Assembly (NCBI GenBank): GCA_900321275.1
Contig: ONVI01000040.1
Location: 1-55,996, forward strand
DNA length: 55,996 nt
Source: an uncultured Eubacteriales bacterium
Lineage (GTDB): Bacteria > Bacillota > Clostridia > Oscillospirales > Oscillospiraceae
Reading direction: 5' to 3'
The translations under genes were made by a program, and so were the position numbers. Positions 1-7,749 of the stretch are shown in pieces (the first letter of the stretch is position 1; every line of letters begins with the position of its first letter). The notes under the pieces were generated by a model. It was not told the DNA's origin. It saw only the letters and a program-made list of their open reading frames with translations, and searched no databases.

Positions 1-589
1 AAAAGTTGGTCAAATTGCCCTTCCAACTACTGTTATAGAGTAGAGGGGTAATAATTCGTTTCACCGTGAAACGCATTATGTGGGACAACGTATGCTCTTT
101 TTGTAAAATCTTGACTTCTTTTGCGAATTTACGTTTTCTGAGACTTCTTCGTTGTTTTAGGTATACAGACAGAGAGACATAGAAAAGTAAATAAGGCAGG
201 CAGATACATTCTGCTTGCGGGAAGCCAGGCAGCGGGTGCGCCGGGATCGTCAGTCGGCAATGAGGTGAACAGATCGACGACGGAGCGAACAACACCACCG
301 CTGTATGTGGCCTATGGCATGGTCGCCGGTCATGATCCGCGAGCAGGTATAATGATACCTACGTTGATGGCACGTCACAGAGTCAAACGTCCCGCCATAA
401 GCATGGAGGGAGGCACAAATAAACATATCCTACGGAGCGGCCCGCCCCGCCGCCGTCTGTTTTTGCCTTTGAGTAAATCGTGATACTGGAAGCTTGCAGA
501 CGCCTTACGGCGCGAAATATGACGAAAAGACAGGTTTGGGGATATCGGCAGGCCTATTGGGGCATACTCTTCCCAAGAGGAGGGAATAC
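1..589. other. Stretch with no convincing gene; small palindromes
   Basis: No ORF here has a good ribosome site or a recognisable product. Bases 57-73 form a perfect 8-bp inverted repeat around one base (CGTTTCAC-C-GTGAAACG), a possible binding site. Bases 345-360 form a second palindrome (AGGTAT-AATG-ATACCT) that contains a TATAAT at 348-353. Either could be an operator or recombinase site inside the element; this is a guess from shape only. Confidence 0.3.
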
Positions 590-781
590 ATGGAAATTTC
601 AAAGCAAAAGCAGTATGATCTGGACGGCGGCAAAATCAGGATTCATCGACATTTCGGGCAAAAAGAGCGTCCAGCCGATCTTGTCCGAAATACCGTAATC
701 CGGTCAGCAAGAGAGCGCGAACTTTTGACAGCCGACAGCGCAAATGATATACTATCTATGAGTTTAAGAGAGCCGCAGTAA
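590..781 (+). CDS. Small element-encoded protein upstream of the recombinase
   Basis: This 63-residue protein starts at an ATG preceded by a strong AAGAGGAGGG ribosome site, which favours this start over longer in-frame ones. It ends 27 bp before the recombinase start, so the two are probably co-transcribed. The middle (DGGKIRIHRHFGQ) loosely resembles the short basic/aromatic stretch in TnpW-like proteins found beside large serine recombinases in clostridial elements. I cannot claim homology from this alone. It is rich in charged residues and has no membrane segment or signal peptide. It may be an accessory factor for the recombinase, or unrelated. Confidence 0.45.
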   Translation: MEISKQKQYDLDGGKIRIHRHFGQKERPADLVRNTVIRSARERELLTADSANDILSMSLREPQ

Positions 782-808
782 TACCGAAGGAGGTTTGACT
801 TAAACTCT

Positions 809-2476
809 ATGAAACGCATCAACGCGGTGAACATCGCGTATATCTATCTGCGGCTTTCCAATGAGGATCAGCGACAGGGCGAATCCGGCAGTATCACGAA
901 TCAGCGCAAGATTCTGGAGGATTACTGTACACGCAACAACATTGTCATAGCGCGGGAATTTGCGGACGATGACTGGTCGGGCGGCAACTTCAACCGTCCG
1001 GGCTTTCAGTCCATGATCAAGGCTTTGAAGTCGGACGGCAGAGTGAACATGGTTATTACCAAAGACCTTTCCCGCCTCGGACGTGATATGAGCGAATCCA
1101 GCTACTATGCGGAACGATATTTCCCGGAGCATGGTATCCGCTACATTGCCGTGTATGACAACTTTGACTCGGAGGAAGAAAACTTCCTGGCTCCGTTTCA
1201 GTTTGCCATCAATGACGTGTATCTGCGTGATTCCTCCAAAAAGATCAAGACCGCCCTGCACACGATGATGGATCGGGGGGAATACTGTTTTCGCGCTCCA
1301 TACGGCTACGAAAAGGACCCGCACGACAATCACAAGCTGCTTCCGAATCCCGAGACCGCCCCTGTGGTAAAGCGCATCTTCCGCATGGCGGTGCAGGGCT
1401 TCTCCACCTGGGCGATTGCCGAGGCATTGACCCGCGACGGCATCTTTCCGCCGCTCAAATACCGTGTTTATGAGATCGAGGGTATGGATTCCGGCAACGC
1501 GGAGGCCATGAGCGACGAGTGGAACAACACCACTGTCAAGCGCATTCTGAAAAATCCGGTGTATCTGGGTCATACCATGCTGGGGAAATCCAAGAAAGTC
1601 AGCCCCAAGTCTGAGGTCAAGCGCTCCGTCCCGCAGGACGAATGGCGCATCACGATGAATACCCATGAGCCGCTCGTCAGCCGGGAGGAATTTGACTGCG
1701 CGGCGAGGTATCTGGGGAAACGCCGGGCGGACTATGAAAAGCATGAGCATGTCCGCAAAAGTATCTTCGGCGGGATCGCCTACTGCTCATGCTGCGGCGC
1801 GCCTATGTGCAGCAGCGGCACCGTCTACAACGGAGAACGAGAAAAATACTGGTATCTGACCTGTCAGAACATCCCCAAGCGCAGCAAAAAGCCCTGTCCC
1901 AACGGCGCACGGATCAAATATGACGTTCTGCAGCGGGCCGTCTGTGAGGAACTGAATGACCTGATTCATCTCAGCGGCGAGGAGAAGCGTGAAATCACGC
2001 AGGAGGCCATGCGCATCGCCGGAGACACAGGGAGCCAGAAGGCCAGGCAGAAACGCATGACGGAGATCGAACAGCGCCAGAAGGCCATAGACAGCCTGCT
2101 CATGAAGATTTACGAGGACATGTACACCGGTCGTCTTCAGGAGGACACCGCCCAGCGTATGACGGAAAAATACCAGCAGGAAAGCTCGACGCTTTCCTCA
2201 GAATACGCCGAGCTTCAAGAGTGTCAACGGACAGCAGACGATACGAAAGCTGCCTATGATGAGTTTTTCGCCCTTACAGAGCAGTTTTCTGACGTGGACA
2301 AGCTGACCCCGGAGATCTTGTCAACCTTCATTGACCGCATCGAGGTCGAGCCGAAGGTCTATCCCCCCGGTGTCAAGGTCTATGCCCGGAGCAAAATCCC
2401 CTATGAGCAAACGATCCACATTTACTATAAATTTATCGGAGAAAGGCCCGGAACCATCTCCAGTAAGCCCGCCTGA
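809..2476 (+). CDS. Large serine recombinase (site-specific integrase/excisionase)
   Basis: This 555-residue protein has the layout of large serine recombinases. The N-terminal resolvase catalytic domain (about 8-155) begins YIYLRLSNEDQ, with Ser17 as the likely nucleophile, followed by KDLSRLGRD. A recombinase domain (about 165-290) contains PYGYEKDP and an arginine-rich tail. A zinc beta-ribbon holds the pairs CSCC and C...C (about 325-375). A long charged coiled coil (about 400-480) leads to the C-terminal tail. Length and order fit TnpX-like enzymes. The AAGGAGG ribosome site lies 15 bases before the ATG, longer than usual, but no better start is in frame. The protein should cut and rejoin attachment sites; the probable target is the SASP gene just downstream. 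Confidence 0.93.
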   Translation: MKRINAVNIAYIYLRLSNEDQRQGESGSITNQRKILEDYCTRNNIVIAREFADDDWSGGNFNRPGFQSMIKALKSDGRVNMVITKDLSRLGRDMSESSYYAERYFPEHGIRYIAVYDNFDSEEENFLAPFQFAINDVYLRDSSKKIKTALHTMMDRGEYCFRAPYGYEKDPHDNHKLLPNPETAPVVKRIFRMAVQGFSTWAIAEALTRDGIFPPLKYRVYEIEGMDSGNAEAMSDEWNNTTVKRILKNPVYLGHTMLGKSKKVSPKSEVKRSVPQDEWRITMNTHEPLVSREEFDCAARYLGKRRADYEKHEHVRKSIFGGIAYCSCCGAPMCSSGTVYNGEREKYWYLTCQNIPKRSKKPCPNGARIKYDVLQRAVCEELNDLIHLSGEEKREITQEAMRIAGDTGSQKARQKRMTEIEQRQKAIDSLLMKIYEDMYTGRLQEDTAQRMTEKYQQESSTLSSEYAELQECQRTADDTKAAYDEFFALTEQFSDVDKLTPEILSTFIDRIEVEPKVYPPGVKVYARSKIPYEQTIHIYYKFIGERPGTISSKPA

Positions 2477-2498
2477 CGGCAAAACAGGGGCTTTTTAA

Positions 2499-2639
2499 GA
2501 TGGTGGCGGGACCGCCGGAGAGGTCGGCGTCAACCTGAAGGACGGTTACAACGGCGAGCTTACCAGCCGTCAGGCCGGTTCCGTCGGCGGCCAGATGGTC
2601 AAGAAGATGATCGAGGCATACGAAAACGGCATGAAGTAA
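2499..2639 (+). pseudogene. 3' fragment of an alpha/beta-type small acid-soluble spore protein gene
   Basis: The frame ending at TAA 2637-2639 reads GEVGVNLKDGYNGELTSRQ followed by GSVGGQMVKKMIEAYENG, the hallmark C-terminal half of alpha/beta SASPs, which coat and protect DNA in the forespore. The frame is blocked upstream by TAA at 2496-2498, with no in-frame start, and the usual N-terminal half is absent. Homology appears to begin around 2515. A strong terminator follows at 2658. This is what one expects of a gene split by the recombinase element at its left. If the element excises precisely the gene could be restored, as with sporulation genes interrupted by skin-like elements; otherwise it is a dead remnant. 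Confidence 0.8.
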
Positions 2640-2657
2640 GCCTTGCGGCTTGATACG

Positions 2658-2691
2658 ATGCGGAACAGTTCGAGGACTGTTCCGCATTTTT
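2658..2691 (+). terminator. Intrinsic terminator of the SASP gene
   Basis: A perfect 12-bp stem (2658-2669 with 2676-2687; ATGCGGAACAGT and its complement) with a 6-base loop is followed by a T run. It lies 18 bp after the SASP stop. Confidence 0.9.
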
Positions 2692-2749
2692 GCATCAGGA
2701 CTCATCAAAGACTCACGGGCGTTTCAATAATTCCCCGCATGGGGGAGTT

Positions 2750-2777
2750 CAGAGGGGCCTCAGCCCCTCTGATTTTT
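2750..2777 (+). terminator. Second hairpin terminator
   Basis: An 8-bp GC-rich stem (CAGAGGGG at 2750-2757 with CCCCTCTG at 2764-2771) is followed by ATTTTTC. From here to the promoter at 2892 nothing else is recognisable. Confidence 0.65.
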
Positions 2778-2891
2778 CGCCTCGGAAGGTGAAAAGCAAA
2801 TGCAATCCGTTTTTTCCGGCGGCGTATACATAAGGTCATTTTTACGAAACGAACGTGAGCATGACAGTTTTTTGAAATATCGGAATGTTTA

Positions 2892-2964
2892 TTGACAGAA
2901 CAGGTCTTATAGATGTATCATATCAAGATGTAAGTAAATGCCTGAAAGCATCTTAAGGTGATAC
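2892..2964 (+). promoter_or_regulatory. Promoter and dyad operator of the P-type ATPase gene
   Basis: A TTGACA box (2892-2897) and TATCAT box (2916-2921) are 18 bp apart, a good sigma-A promoter. A large imperfect inverted repeat runs from the -10 box to the ribosome site: 2915-2930 (GTATCATATCAAGATG) against 2949-2964, 13 of 16 positions matching. The right arm contains the AAGGTG ribosome site at 2955-2960. It could be a repressor operator over the start point, or a hairpin in the leader that hides the ribosome site. Confidence 0.6.
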
Positions 2965-2967
2965 TGT

Positions 2968-4959
2968 ATGGGAAAGCATCTCGCGCCTAAAAAAAAGCAC
3001 GAGCTGAATTTCATAAAGAAAAGGGCATCAGATCAGACGGTGAAGGCGAAGGCGGAGCGCGCGCTTTTCAAAGCGGGAAAGGATCGCCTCAGGCGTGAGC
3101 GTCCTGCGGGGAAGATGCCGGAGCTGCCGTCATTCGGACGGCATACCTGGATTTTCCAGGCGCTTTCGCTGGCGCTGCTGATCGTGATCCGCTTTCTCCC
3201 TCTGGACGGCTGGATGGTTCCTGCGGCCTATGTGATCCCATTGCTTCTAACCTGCGCGGAGCAGATGGCGAACGCGTATGAGAAGCTGCGCGGCGGAAAT
3301 TTTTTGAATTCTTCACTCATCACCGTTGCGGCGTCCGTTCTTCTGTTCGCGACAGGGCTTTATACGGAGTCGGTGCTGCTCTGCCTTGCGACATGGCTTG
3401 CGGAGCAGGCTGAAAAGCACCTCGCCTCCAAATGCGAGGAGCGGCAGCGCAAGGTTTCCGAAATCCTGCCGGAGACGGCCGTTCTTGTCACCGGGGAAGG
3501 ATTTGAGCGCGTTGACCCCGCTTCCGTCGTCCCCGGGGATATTCTCTTTGTCGCGGCCGGGGAGAGGATTCCCCTCGACGGGGTTATCGTCGACGGGATT
3601 AGCACGATTGATACCGCCGCCGTCTCCGGACAGCGCTCTCCCTGGGCGGTCAACGTGGGATATAAGGTGTATTCCGGCTGCCGGAATCTTACAAGCGATA
3701 TCAGGATAAAGGTCTCCAGACCCTATGAACAGTCGACCGCAAGGCGCATTGTGTCCATCGCGGAATCTGCTGTGGATTTTCCCTCGGAGCAGGAGAGCGG
3801 CGCTGCCCGATTCGAACGCCTGTATTGTCCGATCGTGCTGGGGCTCGCTTTTCTGCTGGGCGTCGGACTGTCGGCACTGAAAGGCGGCTGGATTCAGAAT
3901 CTTCAAAGGGCGGCGGTGCTGCTGATTGCGTCGCGCGCCGTGCTCGAGACCTTCGCAATGCCGCTTCTGTACCGCAAGGCGCTGTCGCTTGCCGCGGATA
4001 ACGGTATTTTTTCAAAGGGAAAAGACTGCCTGGAAGCGATGGCAAAGGCGGAGACGGTCATATTTGACAAGACGGGAACCATTACGGAGGGGCGCTACGC
4101 CGTGACCGACGTATATCCCGTGAAAATGAGCGAGCGTCAGCTTCTCACCATCGCCGCCACGGCGGAGAGCTATTCCCGGCATCCCATCGCGGCAGCGATC
4201 CGGGAGGCGGCAGGAAAGCTGGATGACCGTGTGCTGAGGGTCATCAAAGTCCGGGATATCCCCGGAAGAGGCGTCAGCGCCTATGTGGGAAACCGGCAGG
4301 TCTATGTCGGAAACGCCGCGTTTTTTGAAGAGCACGGGATCAAGTATAACATTCCCTCACGCCCCGGGACGGCCGTACACGTTTCGGTAGACAATCGCTA
4401 CTGCGGATATATTCTGGTTACGGACAAGGTCAGACGGCGTGCGTTTGACGCTTTGGAGACGCTTCGCGTCAACGGAATCAAAAAGCTGGTGCTGCTGACG
4501 GGCGATACGCTTTCGGTCGCGCGCCCGATCGCGTCCCGGCTCAATTTCGATATGCTCCGCGCGGAGCTGGAGCCCGATAAGAAAGCCCAGGCGGTCGCGT
4601 ACCTGATGAAGAACAAGGGAGCGCGTGCGGCGATCGCGTTTGTCGGTGAGGGTGAAAACAGCGGAAGGATCATGTCCGGCGCCGATGTGGGGATCGCCAT
4701 GGGCTCTTTGGGCTCGGATCTCGCGCTTGCCTGCGCGGATGTGCTGATCATGGACCGGGACATTTATAAGATCCCGCGCATTTTTGTGCTCTCAAAGCTT
4801 GTCTATCGCGCCGCGTGGGAAAACTTTGCCCTCTGTGCGCTCGTCAACGCGGTAATGATTCTTTTCGGCATGTTCGGTTTGCTCTCGCCGCTTGCGGCGG
4901 TGCTGCTGAGCTTCGTCATGCATATCGCGCTTCTGGCCAATACCTTCCGAATCAAATAA
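2968..4959 (+). CDS. Degenerate P1B-type (heavy-metal) ATPase
   Basis: The 663-residue protein has the fold layout of a P1B cation ATPase: a basic N-terminus without a CxxC metal domain, four membrane helices (about 55-150), actuator domain (about 160-245), helices (about 285-345), P/N domains and two C-terminal helices. It keeps the phosphorylated aspartate (DKTGT, Asp367), the SRHPIA loop and a TGD. Key motifs are changed: the actuator TGE is SGQ (about 220-222), the membrane CPC/SPC metal site is ASR (321-323), and the hinge GDGxND is GEGENS (560-565). Metal transport by the usual mechanism is therefore doubtful. The frame is intact, so it may be a pseudoenzyme or a divergent family with another role. 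The stop abuts a repeat element. Confidence 0.85.
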   Translation: MGKHLAPKKKHELNFIKKRASDQTVKAKAERALFKAGKDRLRRERPAGKMPELPSFGRHTWIFQALSLALLIVIRFLPLDGWMVPAAYVIPLLLTCAEQMANAYEKLRGGNFLNSSLITVAASVLLFATGLYTESVLLCLATWLAEQAEKHLASKCEERQRKVSEILPETAVLVTGEGFERVDPASVVPGDILFVAAGERIPLDGVIVDGISTIDTAAVSGQRSPWAVNVGYKVYSGCRNLTSDIRIKVSRPYEQSTARRIVSIAESAVDFPSEQESGAARFERLYCPIVLGLAFLLGVGLSALKGGWIQNLQRAAVLLIASRAVLETFAMPLLYRKALSLAADNGIFSKGKDCLEAMAKAETVIFDKTGTITEGRYAVTDVYPVKMSERQLLTIAATAESYSRHPIAAAIREAAGKLDDRVLRVIKVRDIPGRGVSAYVGNRQVYVGNAAFFEEHGIKYNIPSRPGTAVHVSVDNRYCGYILVTDKVRRRAFDALETLRVNGIKKLVLLTGDTLSVARPIASRLNFDMLRAELEPDKKAQAVAYLMKNKGARAAIAFVGEGENSGRIMSGADVGIAMGSLGSDLALACADVLIMDRDIYKIPRIFVLSKLVYRAAWENFALCALVNAVMILFGMFGLLSPLAAVLLSFVMHIALLANTFRIK

Positions 4960-5118
4960 TACTATTATCCGATAGAACAGTTAGAATCTTTCCGGCCAGA
5001 TTTGTGCCAGGCTTCGTGATCGGACTTGACCATACACAAAGTATGCTCTGCGTCCGCTGCCTTGCCTGACGCAAATCTGTCTCGGAAATCTTTCAAACTG
5101 CCTTATCGGATAATAGTA
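4960..5118. repeat. MITE-like repeat family A, copy 1
   Basis: This 159-bp element is bounded by perfect 15-bp terminal inverted repeats (TACTATTATCCGATA and its complement) and closely matches bases 45159-45323. The inside is also partly self-complementary, so it could fold as one long hairpin. It starts directly at the stop codon of the ATPase gene. It encodes no transposase. Confidence 0.85.
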
Positions 5119-5133
5119 TAAAACGGTGAGCTT

Positions 5134-5697
5134 ATGAATACTTACGATTTCGACAAGACGATTTTTTACCCCGACAGTTCGGCCTGCTTCTACCGCTACT
5201 GCTTGCGCCGTTTTCCGCGGGCGCTGATCCCGACGCTTCCCGGGAGCCTGAAAATGGTGCTGCGGTATCGGCGGGGGGAGATCAGCGCCAGGGAGCTCAA
5301 GCAGCAGCTGTTCTCCTTCCTCCCCGCAATCGGGAATATTGATCGGACCGTCTGTGAGTTCTGGGACCGGAATGAGAAGCGGATCGGCAAATGGTATCTG
5401 GATCAAAAGCGCAGCGACGATCTGATTATCTCCGCCTCACCGCGCTTTCTGCTGCAGCCGGTCTGCGACAGGCTGGGCGTCAGACTGATCGCGACGGAGA
5501 TGGACAAGCATACCGGAAGAATCGCCGGGGAAAACTGTCACGATCATGAAAAAGTACGCAGGTTTTATGCCGCCGATCCCGCCGCGCACACCGAGGCCTT
5601 CTATTCGGACTCCCTGAGCGACAGCCCCATGGCGGAGATCGCGGACAGGGCCTATCTCGTCAGGAAGCACAGACTCTATCCCTGGCCGAAAAAATAA
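5134..5697 (+). CDS. HAD-IB family phosphatase
   Basis: This 187-residue soluble protein begins with the HAD motif I DFDKT (residues 4-8), has the motif II serine in SASP (about 101-104), and ends with motif III/IV region DSLSDSP. This matches the HAD-IB (phosphoserine phosphatase-like) group, which removes phosphate from small substrates through an aspartyl-phosphate. The true substrate is not shown by the sequence. A helical cap lies between motifs I and II. It follows the ATPase gene in the same direction with a repeat element between them. The ribosome site is weak (GGTGAG). A good terminator follows. Confidence 0.8.
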   Translation: MNTYDFDKTIFYPDSSACFYRYCLRRFPRALIPTLPGSLKMVLRYRRGEISARELKQQLFSFLPAIGNIDRTVCEFWDRNEKRIGKWYLDQKRSDDLIISASPRFLLQPVCDRLGVRLIATEMDKHTGRIAGENCHDHEKVRRFYAADPAAHTEAFYSDSLSDSPMAEIADRAYLVRKHRLYPWPKK

Positions 5698-5709
5698 TCC
5701 ATAGATCTC

Positions 5710-5741
5710 AAAAGAGTTCTGCCGGCAGGCAGGGCTCTTTT
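5710..5741 (+). terminator. Intrinsic terminator after the HAD phosphatase
   Basis: AAAAGAG (5710-5716) pairs with CTCTTTT (5735-5741), with an inner CTGC/GCAG stem. The A/T-rich arms could work in either direction. Confidence 0.7.
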
Positions 5742-5769
5742 CATATCCGCCGTTTTCTGCGCATAGATT
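5741..5769 (+). promoter_or_regulatory. Sigma-E-like promoter of the spoIIIA operon
   Basis: TCATATC (5741-5747) and CATAGATT (5762-5769) are 14 bp apart. This resembles the mother-cell sigma-E consensus (GNATATT, then CATACAAT about 14 bp later) and stands just before spoIIIAA, an operon known to be sigma-E dependent in Bacillus. The match is imperfect. Confidence 0.55.
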
Positions 5770-5787
5770 GTCCATGGAGATGATGAC

Positions 5788-6648
5788 ATGGATTCCTGGG
5801 CATTGGCAAGGAGCCTTCTTCCGGAAGCGCTTTCCGCCCGACTGGAGAAGTTTCCGAAGGCAGAGGAAATCCGCCTTCGGACGGGCAGACCGCCGTCCGT
5901 GATATGCGGCGGGAGTGAGCGCGTGATCGACCGGCAGACGAGCGACGAGCAGCTGCTGCTGCGCGTCATGGAGAAGGCGACGGGCGCGTCGCTGCATGCC
6001 GCGGCGCCGTCGCTCAGAAACGGGTTTATCAATTACCGGGGGATTCGTATCGGCGTCTGCGGCGAAGCGGTGTTCACCGGCGGAACGATGAGCGGGCTGC
6101 GCAGTTTCAGCTCCCTGGCGATACGTGTTCCGCATACGCTCCCATCCGGCTGCGAAGAGCTGATCGAAGGCCTGATTACTCCAAAACCGCGGAATACCCT
6201 GATCGTTTCGCCGCCGGGCGTCGGAAAAACAAGCTTTCTGAGGGAGTTGATCCGGCAGGCCGCGTCGCGCGGACGGCGCGTGTCGGTGATCGACGAGCGC
6301 AACGAGCTGTCGGCAAGCGTTTCGGGAAATGCGCAGTTTGATCTGGGGCAGGGAAGCGACATCATGGTCGGCGTACCGAAGACGCAGGCTGCGATCATGC
6401 TGCTTCGCGGGATGAACCCGGAAATCGTCGCGATGGATGAAATCACGCAGCGGGGGGATATCGGAGCCGTTGAGGAAATCATCGGCTGCGGTGTGCGCAT
6501 TTTTGCCGCCGCCCACGCGCGGGACGCCTCCGATCTCAGAAAAAGACCGCTGTACCGGACGCTTCTGTCAGGCGGAATTTTTGAAGAGCTTGTCACCATC
6601 CGCTGTCAGGACGGGAAACGCGTCTATACAAGGGAAACGCTGCCATGA
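5788..6648 (+). CDS. spoIIIAA: SpoIIIAA, stage III sporulation ATPase
   Basis: This 286-residue protein is the cytoplasmic secretion-type ATPase of the SpoIIIA-SpoIIQ channel, which links mother cell and forespore after engulfment. It has a Walker A motif (SPPGVGKTSFLREL, about 137-150) and a Walker B stretch (NPEIVAMDEITQ, about 211-222), with an N-terminal SpoIIIAA-specific domain. The size and first position in an eight-gene operon match the family. The start is an ATG with GGAG 8 bases upstream. It overlaps spoIIIAB by ATGA, suggesting coupled translation. Confidence 0.95.
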   Translation: MDSWALARSLLPEALSARLEKFPKAEEIRLRTGRPPSVICGGSERVIDRQTSDEQLLLRVMEKATGASLHAAAPSLRNGFINYRGIRIGVCGEAVFTGGTMSGLRSFSSLAIRVPHTLPSGCEELIEGLITPKPRNTLIVSPPGVGKTSFLRELIRQAASRGRRVSVIDERNELSASVSGNAQFDLGQGSDIMVGVPKTQAAIMLLRGMNPEIVAMDEITQRGDIGAVEEIIGCGVRIFAAAHARDASDLRKRPLYRTLLSGGIFEELVTIRCQDGKRVYTRETLP

Positions 6649-7157
6649 CGAAAGTGACGGGCTTTGTCCTTCTTCAGCTTTCGGCGCTGATGTTCCTGCA
6701 CCGCCGGCTTTTAGCCGAAAAGCGAAAGGCGGAAAGCGCGGCGTCCTTCCGTGATATGCTGGAGCAGCTGCTCGGCTTTCTTGAGCGGGAATCCTCTCCC
6801 ATGCCGGAGCTTCTGCAATTGCTGCAAAAACGCGTGCACGGCGCATCCGCCCTGTTTACAGCAACGCTGCAGGATTCTATGGACATGCTGGGCGAACACA
6901 GCTTCCGGGAGCTTTGGCGGCGTGCGCTGTATTCCCATTCGGAAGATATGGATCAGGAGCTGCTTCGTATTCTGGAAGAGCCCGGCGCCGTGCTGGGGCA
7001 TTTTGAACTGGCAAGGCAGCTTGACGCGGTCGGCCTCTGCCTGCATGAGCTGCGCCGGTACTGTGAAAAACAGCGGCGTGAGCAGCCGCAGAAGGCGCGG
7101 CTTGCGATCGGACTTACGCTGTCGGTCAGCCTTATGGCGGGCATTCTTCTTCTGTAG
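6645..7157 (+). CDS. spoIIIAB: SpoIIIAB, stage III sporulation protein
   Basis: This 170-residue protein has an N-terminal membrane helix (about 6-22), a long helical middle and a C-terminal membrane helix (LAIGLTLSVSLMAGILLL). This is the SpoIIIAB pattern, related to GspF-like platform proteins of secretion systems. It is expected to anchor the SpoIIIAA ATPase at the mother-cell membrane. The start overlaps the spoIIIAA stop by ATGA, and spoIIIAC follows after 8 bp. Confidence 0.92.
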   Translation: MTKVTGFVLLQLSALMFLHRRLLAEKRKAESAASFRDMLEQLLGFLERESSPMPELLQLLQKRVHGASALFTATLQDSMDMLGEHSFRELWRRALYSHSEDMDQELLRILEEPGAVLGHFELARQLDAVGLCLHELRRYCEKQRREQPQKARLAIGLTLSVSLMAGILLL

Positions 7158-7165
7158 GAGAACCA

Positions 7166-7360
7166 ATGGATGTTGATCTGATTTTTAAGATTGCCGCGGT
7201 CGGGATTCTGGTTGCGGTTTTGAACATTCTCCTTCAGCGCTCGGGCAGGGAAGAGCAGGCGCTGATGACAACGATTACCGCGCTTGTCGTAGTGCTGATG
7301 GTCGTCGTGCAGAAAATCAGCGAGCTTTTTCATATGATCAAGGCGCTGTTTAATCTCTGA
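7166..7360 (+). CDS. spoIIIAC: SpoIIIAC, small membrane protein of the SpoIIIA complex
   Basis: This 64-residue protein has two membrane helices separated by SGREEQALMTT, the usual SpoIIIAC form and length. An AGGAGA ribosome site precedes the ATG. It is similar in design to SpoIIIAD just downstream, and both are thought to be inner-membrane parts of the channel. The gap to spoIIIAD is only 2 bp. Confidence 0.93.
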   Translation: MDVDLIFKIAAVGILVAVLNILLQRSGREEQALMTTITALVVVLMVVVQKISELFHMIKALFNL

Positions 7361-7362
7361 GA

Positions 7363-7749
7363 ATGGAGCTGCTTCTGAAATGCGCGGCGCTGGCTGTTTT
7401 CAGCGCGCTTACCGGGCTTTTGCTGCGGCGCTTCAATCCGGAGCTGGCCTTTTGTCTGAGCACCGCGGCCGCTGCGGTCATTCTGCTTGCGGGCGGGACA
7501 CTGATCGGAGAGCTTCGCGGCCTGATCCATGAGACGGAACTGATCTTCGGCAATGTCGGGATGCAGATGAAGCCCGTGCTGAAATGCCTGGGGATTGCGG
7601 CGGCGAGCAAATTCGCCTCGGATCTCTGCCGGGACGCTTCACAGACCGCCCTGGCCTCGGCGCTGGAATATACGGGCGGGCTGTGTGCCGCCGCTGCCGC
7701 GCTGCCCGCTGTGCTGAACGTAATGAAAATGATAGGCGGTATGCTGTGA
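7363..7749 (+). CDS. spoIIIAD: SpoIIIAD, membrane protein of the SpoIIIA complex
   Basis: This 128-residue protein has about four membrane helices: the N-terminus, LAFCLSTAAAAVILLAGG, a middle segment with IAAASKFASDLCRDA, and a C-terminal ALPAVLNVMKMIGGML. It is the expected partner of SpoIIIAC in the membrane. Its stop overlaps the GTG start of spoIIIAE. No strong ribosome site precedes it, so translation probably relies on coupling to spoIIIAC. Confidence 0.92.
   Translation: MELLLKCAALAVFSALTGLLLRRFNPELAFCLSTAAAAVILLAGGTLIGELRGLIHETELIFGNVGMQMKPVLKCLGIAAASKFASDLCRDASQTALASALEYTGGLCAAAAALPAVLNVMKMIGGML

Larger units (their letters stand above)
1..2505. mobile_element. Right end of an integrative element inserted in a spore-protein gene
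   Basis: A large serine recombinase gene lies directly before the 3' half of an alpha/beta-type SASP gene that has no start codon or N-terminal half. Recombinases of this class usually sit at one end of their element, beside an attachment site. The simplest reading is that bases 1 to about 2500 are the right end of an element that integrated within the SASP gene, with the rest of the element and the SASP 5' half to the left of the window. The exact junction cannot be fixed here; it lies between the recombinase stop (2476) and about 2520. No conjugation, phage or cargo gene is visible in the short part shown. Confidence 0.6.

Noticed and set aside
265-483. 72-codon ORF near the left end
   Set aside because: No ribosome site before the start and no recognisable product; arginine- and proline-rich like an out-of-frame reading.
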